Assembly (NCBI GenBank): GCA_963920665.1
Contig: OY987268.1
Location: 2,978,501 to 3,042,500 of the forward strand
Direction: 5' to 3'
Source: Straminergon stramineum
Taxonomy: Eukaryota > Streptophyta > Bryopsida > Hypnales > Calliergonaceae
DNA length: 64,000 nucleotides
The position numbers were made by a program, and so were the translations under genes. Below, in pieces: positions 23,281-37,060 of the stretch (position 1 is its first letter; each line of letters begins with the position of its first letter). The notes under the pieces were generated by a model, which was given only the letters and a program-made list of their open reading frames with translations, did not search any database and was not told the DNA's origin.

Positions 23281-26200
23281 TCACATTTCTATGCTCATAT
23301 GATAGCATCATTGTGTTTGTCCATTAGGGGTTATACCTTTAGATGAGTTTGTTACTATCTTTAATTCTTTAGATCCCCAATGAGATAAAAGTAGTCACTT
23401 AAAATATATAATTTAAAATAATTCAAATTTAGAACTTTATGCAAATTGAATATATGTTAGAAATCTTACTTTACATCAATTGGTACAAGAACATATTAAT
23501 ACACCACAATATATGATAAAATATGATAATATACTACTGCAAGTTAATAGTTGCATATGCAAATGTAATTTTGTTTAGTCTTTTGAAGGTCATAAAATTG
23601 ATGTTTAGCTATTAAGATGTATAATTCAATCTTATAATAATTGCATGATTCAATGCTAGACGTGTGTATAAACTTACAACCTACATTGTATATGGATTTT
23701 ATTTTTCACCATCAATTAAAGAAAAATTTGTATATACACTTGCAATGTGTCATTGGAAATATTAGAACGTCTAGTTTGACCTCCAAATTTGCTTTATACT
23801 GAAAAAAAATTGTTTTGATCAATGTAAAGCTTTGACATAAAGGGGTCACTAAAAAATATTTAAAACTTCTAATCCTATTCCTTGTAGCAACACGCAAGAT
23901 TTATTGCAAAATCTTCTTTGGGATGCACACCAAACTTGGCATACCACAATACTACCAAGAACACTTCCACTCTTTTTTTAAATCTATTTCCTTCAATGTT
24001 TTAAGCTTCTAAATACATTACATATCTTAAAATTTCAAATGAATCGTCATTGAATTATCGATTTTTGCTATTTTAAAAAAAAATTGCAATTTTAATAGTT
24101 TATAGAGATTCAAGGTATCTTGACTCATTTGTGGACTCCCATATTTCGAAATTTCTAATTCCTAGAAAGATCCTAAACTTCCAAACCCTCAAATGGTAAT
24201 TTTTGAATTAGTTATTTTGTGAATCATCACATTGGAAAAGATTTAGTTTAATACAAAGTATTTGTCAATTTGTACATTAAAATATGAATGATGTATAAAT
24301 CTTTGCTTCTCATTTCATTCACTCAAAGAGAATTTGACCTTTTCACTCTAGAAGACACATTCACATATAAAAATAAATAAAACTTTCACAAGAGATGGAA
24401 CATTAGAAGAGAATGAGCTCCAATGGAAGACCGCAAGTTCCCACAAATTCTAGGACTATTGGAACTTAGCCACAGCAACTCGTTGATGTGGTCAAGTGAC
24501 AACCATGTCAGATATCAATAAAAAAATTCTTTTTAAAAATTTATTTATTAATTAAAATTTTTAATCATTTTTTAATAGTTTTAAATTTTGGCTAGCCCTA
24601 GGGAATTGGCTTGAAATGACCCTCTAAGGTAGCTGAATCCCATCTAATGATTTTAGTTTGAATTTAAAAATATTCTAATGCACTTTACAAGTTTGATATT
24701 TCTTACCACCTAATAAAATGGTTATTTACCAAAAATAATTCACAATATATCTTCATCAAGGACATATCATTGTTTTGCGCTAACATCCATATAGTTTTCC
24801 AATACTTTGGCACTATACAAACTAATTAGTAAGGTTGACATCAAAAAATCTTGTGCTAGCAATTAGTTCAGCAACTTTGTTTACCAATTTGCCTAGAGAA
24901 TCTCATTTTCGTGGTGCTCTATTATACTCCATTGCATCAATCTCTTCAACTTTGGATTCATTTTCATGGAAAGATTTAGGGTGGCTTGCACTAAAATTGG
25001 AACCAATGTTTGAGCTACATAGTGCCGAGCATAGTGCTTTGGGGTAGAGTTGGAGCTTTGATTACATTAGCAAAAGTTTTGGGTTTATTTTCACAATTCG
25101 AAGCTATAGAAAAATGTTTGCCCCAAGCTTCCAAGAAATTGTAATATTCAAGCTATGACAATTACAATTTTGAGCTTACTAATAAGGCAACAAAGACCTC
25201 TAAAAAGTCATTGACCCCAAGAGCATATTTGCATTGGCAAACTAGTGCTTGGGATACAAAAAATGTAAAGGTCATTTGTTGGTGCACCTTCCAAACAAAC
25301 CCATGATGGGTTGAAATCATTTCCAAATTCATTTGAAGCTTTGACTATCCAAGCAATTCGTGATGACAAATGTGATGCCCAAATCTCTTAAAATTTTGCT
25401 TGTGCTTTGATCTCAAAGACTCTATTTGTACTTGGCTTGCAATTAAACGTTGCAACAAAGTGATGCTCAAAGTCATAGTTTAAATGGAAGCACATTTCGA
25501 TGGTGTAGTGGAATTGGATGCAATGGATATGTTGGTTGTATCCACCCCAATGCATTGCTTCTATGTGCATGGATGGAGCACTAGAGCAAGGAAGTAGAGA
25601 ACTAGAGCCCAATTTGGAACTTGGTCCTTCTGGGCATCTACAAATAAGAATGATGCCACAATTTCCCACCATAAGTTTGTACACAAGACATGACTTTTTT
25701 TTCATTTTGTAGCCACCCATGAAGGCATGACCAACAAAACAAGTGGCCACATGAGGTGATGGTTGAATTCATGAGGTGATCCAAGAAATTGTTGCACTAG
25801 GACACATCTTGCTCGTCAATTGTTTGGGCACCGCCAATAACATTTTCATTGTTCGAGCTCATGTAAATCATTAGATTGCTTTCTTGTATTGAAGACAATC
25901 TCACAACTGATCAAAAATTAAATATTTGATGAACCTCCCAAGCCTACTTTGGTGCGAATTTGCAAATGGTGTTAAGAATTGGAACATTGGAAGGCATCAC
26001 TTTGAATGATTAATTGTACCTCTCTTCTTCCACTTCATAGGAAGCTATGGATCCAAACACATTATTATTCAACCTCAGTATATACCCTTCACTTCAAAGC
26101 TAACTATAAGGTTACATTCACACGAAGAACAAATACATGTACCTTGAGAGGGGGACAATAACCCTACTTAAATCAAATAATCAATTCCAACTAAACTTGT

Positions 26201-27703
26201 TTTTAATCTTGATTCTTGATTACAATTGGAATCATTGTATTCCTTTAAGGCTAAAATATCATCTTCATGTGAATATGAATATGGAAGTAAAGTGGTTTTA
26301 TTATTGGTGGAATTTGATATGGAGGTGGTGTTGATCTACAAAAGACACCAAGGATTACAAATGTCTAATAGATGACTTTCAAGGAATTTGTAAAAACAAA
26401 GAATGCATATTTCATCTTAGAATTTGATATATTTTTTGTGATAGAACTATGCTTTTCTAAGATTTAATCATAAAAGGTTTTGTAGGGAGCTATGTATATG
26501 GTATTGTATTTGCTTATTAGAATACAAATCATGTACTAATATATAACACAACATACACCATTTGATGGATAATTCAACAATTCAAATTCTTCATTTGTAT
26601 TTAATTTTAACATTTAACCCCTAAAAGATGGAGCCTATGATCGTGTAGTCAAACTTGAAAGTCCTTCACTCTATATCTTCCATTTCTTCGCTATTTATGA
26701 ATGATTTGTTTTAGATTTATTTTTTAGATATAGAATCACATGTCCAATATATGTTATAATAAACTTTGAATTTTTAATGAAAATTCTAATCAACATGAAT
26801 TTTCTTAAATTAAAAAAATTAAAAAAGCATGTTGTGAAGAAATTTGAAATTTTCAAAATAGAAGTAAATTATAGTGTAGAACATTGTACTACAATGGAAA
26901 TTACCATATCACTTTAGATTTAGAAATATAGTTATTGATCTGAAACTTCCAACTTTGATGAAATGCTTATTTTTAGAAATTTTTCAAAAAATTTAAATGG
27001 CTTAGAAACTTTCCTCTAAAAGTTCACTACATTAATTTTTGCTCAAAAGCAAAAGAAATCATTTTGAATGTCAAAATCAAGTTTAAGGAAAAAAAGAAGC
27101 TCAAAGTATTGGAATACATTGAAAAGCCACATTTTTGATGAACTACCCATCATAAAATTAAAAAAACAACTAAAATGCCTTAAATTGAAGTCAATCATGT
27201 GGATATAGCATCAAAGAAGTTGCACTCAAAAAATCAGATGAAAATCATCAATTCTTCAATATTCACTAAGCTTGTTTGACCATCCAAATTACATGAAAAG
27301 TCCTTGGCATCTTTCTAAGGTTAAACCTTATCCCCTATAGGACCAAGCTTCATTTTTTGGCAACATAGCAATTTTGGGAACTCTATGTGAATCAAATTTT
27401 CATTTCTTTTCTTTGAAATTCATGCACAACATGGAGATGAAACTTTTTTTAAGGCCCAACAATTTTTCCAACTTTTGATTACATAGTTAAAAAGTTATTT
27501 TACAATATGCCGGGTAGTCCAAGCAAATAAAAAAAATTAACTTTTTCATAAACAAGAATTTGAAATTGGTTTTTAAAAATCATGTGTAAATGGAAAGCTT
27601 TGAATCATTCCATTTTGATCAATGAAATGAAAGTTATGAGGAATTTTAGTTTGCAGGTAGTTATGGATTCTGCACTCTAAAATAAACTTTGAAATCCTTT
27701 ATT

Positions 27704-27974
27704 CATTAGAAAAGATCTAGCCAAATAGAGGGCCATTTCACTCTTGTTCCCTATGATGTTCTTGCAGCAATTAGGGCATGGTTGACAGCAGTCAGTTGTC
27801 ATAAATTTTTTTTTAAATTTCACAAAAAAAAAGTTGGTCTTGAAATCGAAAGAAAAGTAAAAAAATCTAATGTGGCAGCCTCATGACCACATCAACACAT
27901 TGTAGTGGTGCAACTCCTTAGTTCTCCACTGCTAGGAACTTGTAGCCTTGTATTTGGCTAGATCTCTTCTAATG
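27704..27974. mobile_element. MITE nested in a TTAA-family copy
   Basis: The left end CATTAGAAAAGATCTAGCCA and the right end, inverted, CATTAGAAGAGATCTAGCCA differ at one base; the match continues to 24 bp. Length 271 bp. The sister copy at 50353 has continuous sequence here (between the 'cctttattt' part and 'gattgtttattaaaac'), which shows that this is an insertion. No coding. Confidence 0.75.
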
Positions 27975-28443
27975 TAATTCAATTTTTAACATTTTTGTAA
28001 ATAAGAAAATGACAAGATATAGATTGTTTACTAAAACATTACAACCATTGGATTGACATTTTTCAATTCCTTAACTAAATTCTCGACAATTTAGTATTTT
28101 GAATCATTCTCTATTTCTTTCCATTCACTATTTTTTTCCTATATGTTGTACATTACCCAACAACTATCAATTGTCCACCCTATTCTTCCATTCAAAAGAA
28201 AATTATAAAATTTATAACATGATGAACATTTTTCTTCTTGCATAATTAACATCTAATTCTTATGCAATTCCGATTGAGCCTACCAAATTTGGGTTTTAGA
28301 AAACCAAAATTCCTTTTCTAATGAATTATTTCATTAAATGTTGATGATTTTATACAATAATTCATTGAAAAACATAGATGATGAATTTTTTGAATTTCAT
28401 TGCGACAATATGTGTGAAATAGCCATAGGCACATTTTTCTTTC

Positions 28444-28726
28444 AATAAGCATCTCCAAAAAGTTTTAGGATTTCCTTACAAAGGTTTCAAAAGTTGGGGT
28501 AACAATCTACAAATTTTGAAAAATAGATATTTCTTTATTGTAATTAGATTTTGCTATTAGACCTTCACGCTATTAATAATTTTGTACATTTGACCATGAA
28601 GATACAGTTGCTTTGCCAAAATCTAATTACAATAAAGAAATATCTATTTTTCAAAATTTGTAGATTGTTACCCCAACTTTTGAAACCTTTGTAAGGAAAT
28701 CCTAAAACTTTTTGGAGATGCTTATT
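28444..28726. repeat. Perfect inverted repeat, two 110-bp arms, 63-bp spacer
   Basis: Arm 28444-28553 is the exact reverse complement of 28617-28726 over all 110 positions when compared base by base. The spacer is 28554-28616. Just outside, 28443/28727 mismatch and two more pairs match. The surrounding repeat family is well diverged, so identity of the arms means either a very young duplication or active maintenance such as gene conversion. A transcript would fold into a long perfect double-stranded stem, a typical source of small interfering RNAs. Confidence 0.95.
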
Positions 28727-29417
28727 AAAGTAAAGATGTGTGTATGTATGTTTTACACATATTGCCGTAGTTGAATTAAAAAAATTCTTCACCAATGGTT
28801 TTCAATCAATTATCATGTAAAACTATGAATTTTAAATGAAATCATTCACCAAAAACGGAGTTTTACTATTTTTCAACCTAAATCTGGTATACTTGATCCG
28901 AATTGCGTAAGAATTGAATGTTGATTATATAAGACAAAAAATGTCAATCACATTATAGTATGCAAAATTATTTTGAATAGTGGAATAGGTTAGATAATTG
29001 AGAGTTGCTAGGTACTATATAATTCCAAATGATCTTAAAGTTTTACAAGCATGTAGTCAACTTCACTTGACAATAGAATCCAAAGAATTGAAGTACCACC
29101 ATTTTGGACATTTTTTCATACAAATGTGATGTTGTGACCTGCAGCTACCCTTTTTTTGCACGACTTCCTAAATGATTTTTGTTAATTGAAATCCTAATAT
29201 CTTGCAATAAAAGTGGTGAAAATTTTGAATTTTTTCCCACATCTTGTGAAACAATATACTACAAGATCCTAAGATTATTGTCTCTGAAAATGTTTTTTTT
29301 CTAAAATTTGGTACTTGTACTAGAAATGGTATTTTTGGAACATTTTTGGTGAAAACGTAGTCAAGGAACTTTACATGTTATCATTCTCAAATACACCATA
29401 TACTTAAGAAAAGGTGA

Positions 29418-29702
29418 CATTAGGAAAATTCTGAGGTCTCAACAAGGGTGCGAGTTCTACACCCCCTTGGTGCAATTATGGAAAAAAATATTTTTTATTT
29501 TATTTTTTAAAATTTGGAATCTGACATGGCTCTACTAGTGCTACGTTAGCGCCATGTCAAATTGAATTTAAAAAAAAAATTAATATCTTTTTCATATTTT
29601 TTTTCCAAAAAACTTATTCTTTATTTTTTCTCTATTTGCACCACAGGGGGGCCAAAAATCTAAAACTTGTAGCCTTCCCTTGACCTTAGAATTTTCCTAA
29701 TG
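29418..29702. mobile_element. MITE, CATTAGGAAAATTCT terminal repeats
   Basis: The left end CATTAGGAAAATTCTGAGGT is matched by the inverted right end (CATTAGGAAAATTCTAAGGT). A second inner inverted pair lies around 29457-29475 and 29634-29655 (cccccttggtgcaa / ttgcaccacaggggg). Length 285 bp, AT-rich middle, non-coding. The first six bases (CATTAG) also begin the MITE at 27704, so the two may be related. Confidence 0.75.
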
Positions 29703-30295
29703 CTTTTTAGTAGCATTTGATAATGATCAAAGTAAGAACTACCTTTTGTTCTTGGGTTTGGCTCAACTTAAACTTTTGTCACTAATATATATAGAGAGAG
29801 TTACATAAATTCCTGCACGTTCTCTGTCAAATATACAAAAATCACTATGTTGCATTTAGAATTGGGCTTCCTAGACCTCTAAGAAATATCCTTTATATCT
29901 ACATCAAGTTTATTACACAAACAATGAATATGGTGTCACTTACCATTCCTTGAAGATGATTAAAGAATCCCAAATGAATAGGTTCTTAATTATGCCAATC
30001 CTATCAAAGACTTGAAGTTACTTATCTACTATTATATTTAAACAATGTCATGAAAATATGTCACAATTTTATCTATCAAGTGAATGGATGGTCACCTTTT
30101 CATCTATTTTTTCCATTCACGCTTTAGGAGGAGCCTCTTGCCACCGCAAAGTTGTGATGTTGCAAAATTTGCAACAGGATATATATCTACACACACAAAA
30201 AAAACACCCAGGAGGTCTTGGAAACCGGCTCAACCGGTGACCATTTTCCCGACAGTACGCTTCATTCATCCACAGGATGATGATCATCGGATCCT
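29703..30295. other. Intergenic DNA leading to the P-loop gene promoter
   Basis: AT-rich until about 30120, then more balanced. No gene. The last 150 bp probably belong to the promoter of the gene at 30506. Confidence 0.5.
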
Positions 30296-30309
30296 AAAAC
30301 CCTAAACCC
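30296..30309 (+). promoter_or_regulatory. Telobox (AAACCCTAAACCC) upstream of the P-loop gene
   Basis: AAAACCCTAAACCC contains one and a half plant telomere units about 200 bp upstream of the ATG at 30506. Teloboxes in this position are known from promoters of plant translation, mitochondrial and cell-cycle genes. This supports a promoter here and a housekeeping-type expression, by analogy. Confidence 0.6.
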
Positions 30310-30505
30310 AACCCATCTTCTCAGAACTAGCCACCGTGCAAACAATGTTCAGCATATCATGAACGTGACGCACCGGAGCTCGAGTCTGCTGCGAGCTCTT
30401 GGCACACCATGTGTGTGACCTCGGAGCTGCAGAATTTTGCCAGGGGAAAGATTTTAGTGGAGATTATTCTGGTAGAAATTGAGCATAGTTCGGTCCTTTA
30501 GCGCC

Positions 30506-33500
30506 ATGGCTGTACGCCGGTGCTTAGGTACTGGGGTGCGGGCACGAGCACGCAACCTCGCCGAAGTTTTGGACGATCGGCACTTTCTTCGACATTCTCA
30601 GGTGCTGTGACACGATCCTTTCTAGGTTGCTTAGAAACTTGCATGCATGGATGTCAATGCGGAAATTCTGTGGATCTGGCATTGGACAGGGCTGCATTTT
30701 GGATTAATCTTGAATTTCAGTCTGAGAAATGTTCAGAATGTGTGTTTGTTGAGAATGAAAGGGTTGTGGAACTGCTTTATCACTTAAACGTCAGGGATTT
30801 TAACTCAATTTTGGTGTGTCATTTTCAACTATTTAATTTGACGTTTTTGAGTAATTTCTTTCTTTATGCAATAATAGACACGAAAATGAAGTGAAAGTTG
30901 TTACATTCACCTGCATTGAGCAAATCTCCATCTCTCCAAATTCAAAAACTGCTTCCTCTTTCAATTTTTTGTTCTTCTTTTAAGTTTGAACGACTGGATC
31001 AATCTGAAGTTAGATATTTTCTGTCTAGACAGACATTGTATTATGATAGTCTTTGCTGTTTTGAAAAAATGATTAGAAAAAGCCTCATGGTTTTATGATT
31101 AGTCAATTTGTTGACTTTTTCGAAGTGGAGTTTCTAAAATTCTCAATTGATTATTGGATGTTGTGGTTGGACTGTTGTGTAGATGAATTGGAGGTTTTTG
31201 AGAGAGGTCTCAGTTCTAAAGATTGTAATTAAGTAATTTTGTAAATTGAAAAGCCCATAAAGTGCCCAACGGGCGCTGAAGAGTTATCTAAAATGTTGCG
31301 CATACATTTCTCAGCAGGCATACATCTCTGCACTTTAGGGCGCGTGTTTTAGTAATTTTGAGTGCTCGCTTTGCAATTGATCATAAACTCAGAGGCATTG
31401 GACTGTTGGAATGTAGGGCATCGGAGACAAATTCTTAGAAAAGGTAGTGCGGCATTTAGGTACGCTAGTGAAGCATCAGCAAGATGCTTTGAGTGATAGC
31501 AAATGGAAGATTGTTCGTCGGCCTCTTTTGGACATGGAGCTACGTCGTTATGCTGAGTCTCCGGTGGTACCTCAGCCCCTTATATTGCATGGACCTCGTG
31601 GTGTTGGAAAACGTACTACCGTTGAAGGTATGTGGCATTGAGGGACAACACAATTTTTTCAGCTATTAGCCAGAATTTTGGTCATTTGCAGTAGAAGGTT
31701 CCCGATGCAGCTGCTAGCACTTCATCCTGAGCCCCATTAAACGAAGATGAGGATGTATGTACTGCATTTTGAGGTAGAGGAAACAATTTGCGTCACGTCG
31801 GGAGCTTGAACATATGATGGAGTCTGATTTTTGAGAGATGCGTAGTGCAGTAGAGAGACGTTTTTCTTATAATTCTGTTTCGATCGAAGTTCAACAATAT
31901 GTATGAACTTCTTATACTACTTCAAAGTGGGAGGTGCTGTAGAGCACCATAAGTGAAAGTAGACAACCCCATTTCTATCCAAGATCAGTGGCCATAGGCA
32001 TTTAGCCAAGGCATGCTTACTCGTCGTGCTCATAAGTCCAGCTAAGTGGGTGAATAAAGTAACAAGGGCCAGTATAGGAGACGGTATTAGGTCACTGACG
32101 GTTTTAGTATCCGCTACTAATGTGAATAACAAGGGCCAGTAAAGGAGACGGGAGTAGTGCCGAACTGATCCGACTTGCTGTACTTGCGACACTTATGCCA
32201 CCTATGTATGGGAATAGTTGTGATTGAAGTGTAATTTCACCTATCACAGGGTTGAATTGCAGGACTGCTGGAAGAGTGGAGCAGAGACCCGCATTCTGCT
32301 GCCTACGTGAATCTGTGTGGTCAGGACGGAGCTGCAATTGAAGGGAAATACACTCTCCCGTGGACCCTATCGCCCAGCTCTCCTACTGGAGGTGTCTCAA
32401 AACAAGGGGGCAGTGATTTGCAGTGGGTTCGACGAAAGTTAGAGCAAGGTCTGGAGTCTCTAGCGATTCAGGCTGTTCAGGCGGGTTGCTTAAAGAGCAA
32501 GAACGTCTTTGATGTGCTTATAGACCGTCATACGGTAGACGGTGCATTATCTGAATTTTTGCAATCTCTAGCGACAGGCACTAGAGGCTCTGGTAACGGT
32601 GATACGAAGAAGCTGTGGCAGAATGCTCTCCTTTACATGAAGAGGGCGATAGGAGCTGCCGGGCAGCCTATTTCTTGCAGAGAAATTACACGCATTGACG
32701 AAGTTCTGCTTGCGGTGCTGGATAATTCAGACACAGGCCTTCTTGACTATGTCCTGTCTGATGGAGTTGGCAGGAAAAACGCCAAGAGTAAGTTTCATTT
32801 CTTTTTGTGGCAGAGCTAGTCCATGTGGCTTGAGAGAGATTTATGATTTTAATTTTAGGATGCTTGTAAGCGACTCGTTTATGAGAGTTTCATCTTCGTT
32901 TACAGTACCCGACACTGAAGCCGGGTATTTGGCAGATGTGAAGGCGCAGTTTGATGTGAAGGAAAAGGCATTGCTGTCACTGGCACTTGCTAAGTATTTG
33001 CTTCAAATTCAAGAAAATTGGAAAATCACAGCTGGCACCGACCGAAAACGGCGGGGCTTGCTTCCGAAGGGTCTAGTTGATGCGGCTGTGAGTTGGCCTG
33101 CGCTACTGTTGGAATTGGTGTCATGGTCAACTGCAGAAGGTGTTTTCCAGGTGAAGGCGCTAATCAGACTATCTTTGTTTGCCTGCATTTGACGTTAATA
33201 ATGGCATTGTTAATAATTTGCGGATTGCTGTTTGGGAATGTTTTGCTAGAAGGCACAGTGTAGCTAACCATGGTTTAATCATTAATTCCAGTGGTACTTG
33301 GACAGCCTAAGTTGGTGATAAATGGATTGGAGGTCTTGCGCAATGCTTCCACGGTCATTGGAGGTGTTGACGGTTCATCATTCCACGATGCTCTTCTCCT
33401 GCAACTTGTCGAAAACAGTCTTTCTCAAGGATCCTTCCCTGTGATACTGTTATCATCAGACAGGTAATGAAGCGGCTGATCTTTAAAAGTTTCTTCGACT

Positions 33501-35795
33501 ATGTTTGGATTTCAAAGGGTTTGAAAAAGCTCTCTATACATGATTCTTCACATGATAGTAATGGAAGTGGAGTACACAAGTTGAGAGAGTATATTTATGA
33601 GGACATACATGCCTATGGCAAGAGACTCGACTTCAGAATAAGGATCTACGCCTTGAGGCATCTTGGTTTGATAGCTGTACCTATTACCTCTATTAATTGA
33701 GCTGCCTATTCAGTTTACTTTGAACAATTCAATAAGTTTGTCACTTCTTTTAGATGTTGATTCATGCAGCTATTATTCGTGGCAACTAGGGGAAGATTTC
33801 GGCCATACAGACGCATTTATTTCCAGTGAGGTACATTTTCTATCGTTTAAATAGTTCCTGAATGCTGTAGTGTTCATGTGGTTAATTCTTTTCTGAAACT
33901 AGTCGGAGAGTGGTAAAGTGGTCACGTATACTTCCACCGAATGTGGCAGACAGAGCTTAGTTGATACCGATGACATCCTCGAAATGGGAATCAGGATCTT
34001 CTTGTTCATAAAAGTCTAGAAATGGTCGATTGACTTTTCTTTCTGTTTTATCAGACGTTTGGTTGGACACCTAAAGAAGGTGCTCTGCATTTAGTTCCTG
34101 GTGTGTTTACAGCAGACGAGGTACGTGCGGACACTTCTCATGTTGCTGATATTATAACACTTTCCTTCGTGTTGCTTCATCTAAATTCACTACAATACTG
34201 CCATGTGCTTGAGATTGCTGGCAATAGGAGGTAAAATTGCTCACTATTTCAGCAAAATATTACGTGAACTTTTTTGACATCCATTTAGTGGAAAGTGGTG
34301 ACGGCAGTGTTAGGACCGAACCCACGACACTCTGTGGAATTGCTCCATCTTCGGCACAGCAAGGCTTTTTCTGAGTATGCAAATATCTACTTGCTCTACC
34401 AGTGTGCTAAGTTGTGTTATGAGGCAAGTGCGTATTTTAGGATGCAAGTTATTATGATCTAACCATGGGAAATCTGATTATTTAGGATTTAGCCATGGTA
34501 ACTAACATTCGTTCTTATGCTTCATTTGTTTCAGGCGCATGAAAGAGGAAGATTCTTTGGATATTGAGGATTGCATTGATCTTTACTTAGCGTACTTACA
34601 GGTACATAACGTTTTTAACTGTTTGTGACTCTTTGGCACATTCTCTCCTTTCTAAACATCATTCCCTTAAGAATAATTGTTTTCTATTCCTGAGTATGAG
34701 GTTCTAAACCCTGGAGTAACAGTGTCTTTGATCCTTCTTGTTGTCTTCCAGTCTTTTACAGCAGTCCTAGCAGTGCTGTAATTTTGTGTAGGCCGTTCCA
34801 ATTTTAGGGACCCTTGTTAACTTTTGGAGAGAAGACTGGGACTTTATTTGCTTGCTTGATGATATGTGGCTACACTCGGTATGGATTTTAATTATTGCTG
34901 GTATGCTACTGACATAGGGTTTTTTCTGCACGGGTCTTAGATCGTTCAATATTGAGCCTCTTCTTCATGGTGTGCAGGTTACAGCAGTTGATCCAGCAAT
35001 GGATACAGCTCTGGGGATGTTGGAACAATTTGCTGCCAAAGCTATGAACGGTGACATTGACAGTAATCTTCTTCAACATGGAGCACCCTGGAGAGCTTTT
35101 CCTAGAAATGATAATAAAGTAAGGCGGCAACGGTGGGCTAAAATACAAATGATGGACTTTCTTCAAGCCTTTTCAGACACAGAGTTCGGGGTATGGTGCA
35201 AAAACTGGAGCCTTAATATTATTTGACGACTTTGATTGCTGGTTCTACTGATGCATCATTAAGTGAACGAGGTATTAAAACAAGAAGTGGATCTGTCAGG
35301 TGAACTATCTTGCTGGTGACTTTGAGCTCTTGGATGATCCAGCAACCCGTGCTCTCGTACAGGTAGAACTATCAAGGGTTCTTACCTCTTTACTCAATTA
35401 ATCTCTTATATGTTTTGAAAAAATCATTTGAGGCCTGAATTAACAACTTTTATACTTTCTAGTCTGGGAAGTCCGATAAGGATGCCTAACGTGGGACATG
35501 GCCTGACTTTAGGTGGGTCTACTCTATCAACAACGAGCTCCTCCGTACGTAAGGCCAACCTCTGATGCAATACTACGATGCTTAACTCGCTGGTATGATT
35601 CTATTTCTTTCACCTTTTGCCACGTTTTTAAGCCTGTGTACCTGAAACATTGGTGGAGACCCTTACTAAATGATAAATCTGGGGTGCTGCAGGCTTGTAA
35701 GGGAAAAGTTGCATCTAGAGCCATTGGAAAATTTGAGATATAAATGGCACCGCTTGATAAGAGGCAGATATTACCGCCATCTGATGAGGGAGTAA
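30506..35795 (+). CDS. P-loop NTPase-like protein, 13 exons, probably organelle-targeted
   Basis: Exons: 30506-30601, 31417-31627, 32263-32787, 32906-33150, 33306-33463, 33770-33830, 34055-34120, 34289-34401, 34535-34601, 34978-35190, 35300-35362, 35513-35592, 35693-35795; 666 residues. The N terminus (MAVRRCLGTGVRARAR) is Arg-rich with no acid, like a mitochondrial or plastid presequence. The P-loop at 91-98 is GPRGVGKR; position 8 is Arg where Ser/Thr is usual. PKLVINGLEVL (360-370) is the likely Walker B strand with Asn in place of Asp, and PVILLSSD (404-411) a sensor-like strand. The C-terminal part has GPNPRH, GAPWRAFPR, KIQMMDFLQAFSDTEFGVNYL and a final RWLVREKL ... IRGRYYRHLM. I believe this matches a conserved but unnamed plant AAA/STAND-like protein. 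Uncertain joins: exon 4/5 (alternative 33139 to 33292) and the exon 8 donor (34401, weak). A telobox lies upstream. Confidence 0.85.
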
Positions 35796-37060
35796 CGATC
35801 CAAGTAGCACAGAAGTTCCTCAATGTGGACATCTTGGTGCTTAACATTCATGTCAAATTTGACATCAGCACCATACACCTCTGATTCCTTGGAGAAATAG
35901 ATTATTCACTGAATATTGTTGCCTTCAATGACATATTCTTGTCCAGCAAGTCCATTGCCTTCTACTCTCAATGTTTGTAAAATTAGTCGGTGATTCTCTG
36001 CAGACGCAATCCCAATGTCAGTCCATTATTTAATATTCAAGTTAATCATGGACACATGCTCACATCTCGTTTCCACCTAAAGTTGGGTTGCAGACTTCAC
36101 CAGAGCTGGAATCCTTGAAACCCAGGTATTTCGAATCTCACAAGTTAAAAAACTAAATCGTTTTACAACTGAACTTTTGTTGTTGGTATACCCTCGGAGG
36201 GTGTCAGTCCCACGCACGTGTCGCTCTAGAACCCCAGAGCCAATTCCAAACGTACCGAAATAACGTATTCTCGCTCCTGCCTCCCTCCCTGACGTCTTTC
36301 ATTGATCTTCGCAATTTCGGTTTGACATCAAGCTCCAGAAAAGTAAAGTTCATCCAGGGAGTAACGTGAGGTAGCAGGTGCTGTAAGTGAGTACCGTAAT
36401 CCAGGGGCGGCATTGAAGGGTTGGCAGGCGGACCTGCATGGGAACGCCAGGAGCGTGATGATGATTGACAAGCATCTGGAACCCAGGAAGAAGCAGAGCA
36501 GTTGAGCAGAGGAGTAGTGATGATAATGATGAGACTGGATGGAATTAGAGGGCGTAAGGAGCGTGGGAACATTCAGGAAAAAAAATTCAAGAAAAAAGGA
36601 ACAGCGCGACGGAAGCGCACGGACAGGCAGGCCGGCAGTAGGCAGGCAGGGAGAGGTGGTGCACTGGTGCCGTGGTGGGGGTGGGGTGGAGGGGTACTCC
36701 CCACGTGTGGAGAATGGCTCCTCTCACGTGCAGCTCCTCCCCACGTTCATTTCCTCCATTAATGCCCCCACCGCAGGACAACTGAACCGATCCCCTGGTT
36801 GTGCTTTGGCAGGTTGGCCTTTCAATCGGCTCTTCCTTTCTTTCTTTTTTGCCTTTCTTTCTGGTTCTTTTTCTCGTCTTCCGTAGCATTATGAGGAATG
36901 ATGGAGGTTTACCAGGGGAGACCGGACCTCGCTTGTGAGGCGGATGGTCGTTCTCCGTGTGGACATGGGTTTTTATTGGCTCTGGATCGAAGGGCGGAGG
37001 CTTTGCAATAACGGAAACCAAGGTACCGAAGGTACACAGAAGGTAGGAAGCCCATTGTGG
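35796..37060. other. 3' flank of the P-loop gene, then a GC-richer island
   Basis: 35796-36170 is probably the 3' UTR. 36180-37060 is GC-richer, with purine- and pyrimidine-rich tracts (for example the caggcaggc run near 36625-36655 and ctttctttc near 36835). Overlapping open frames of 86-144 codons exist on both strands but match no family and lack credible splice sites. It could be an isolated promoter, a first exon of a non-coding RNA, or a gene relic. Confidence 0.4.

Larger units (their letters stand above)
20320..27327. other. Seven kilobases of gene-free, repeat-rich DNA
   Basis: Apart from the tandem array at 20849-20989 and the repeats listed separately, I see no gene. Open frames of 60-120 codons (for example 21210-21518 and 25388-25750) match nothing and do not join across plausible splice sites. 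The part at 22085-22215 resembles 41500-41640 ('gaatgat.g..attgcaaa', 'caatgtctaga'), so dispersed repeats continue. 24800-25900 is slightly less AT-rich with some coding-like runs, possibly a heavily decayed element. TTAACCCCTAAAAG at 26614-26627 looks like one isolated end of the TTAA family. Confidence 0.5.
27328..29381 (-). mobile_element. TTAA-bounded element, subfamily B, inverted, with internal insertions
   Basis: The start (TTATCCCCTATAGGACC) and end (gtgaaaacgtagtc ... TTAT) follow the inverted B copy at 50353-51284, including 'gattttgggcagctc'-like text, 'gaatcattccattttgat', 'aatttagtattttgaatcattctcta' and 'cacaaggtc'-like remnants. Length is about 2.05 kb instead of 0.93 kb because at least two pieces are inserted: a TIR element at 27704-27974 and a segment of roughly 28150-28990 that carries the long perfect inverted repeat. 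Both TTAA ends have decayed to TTAT. Confidence 0.7.
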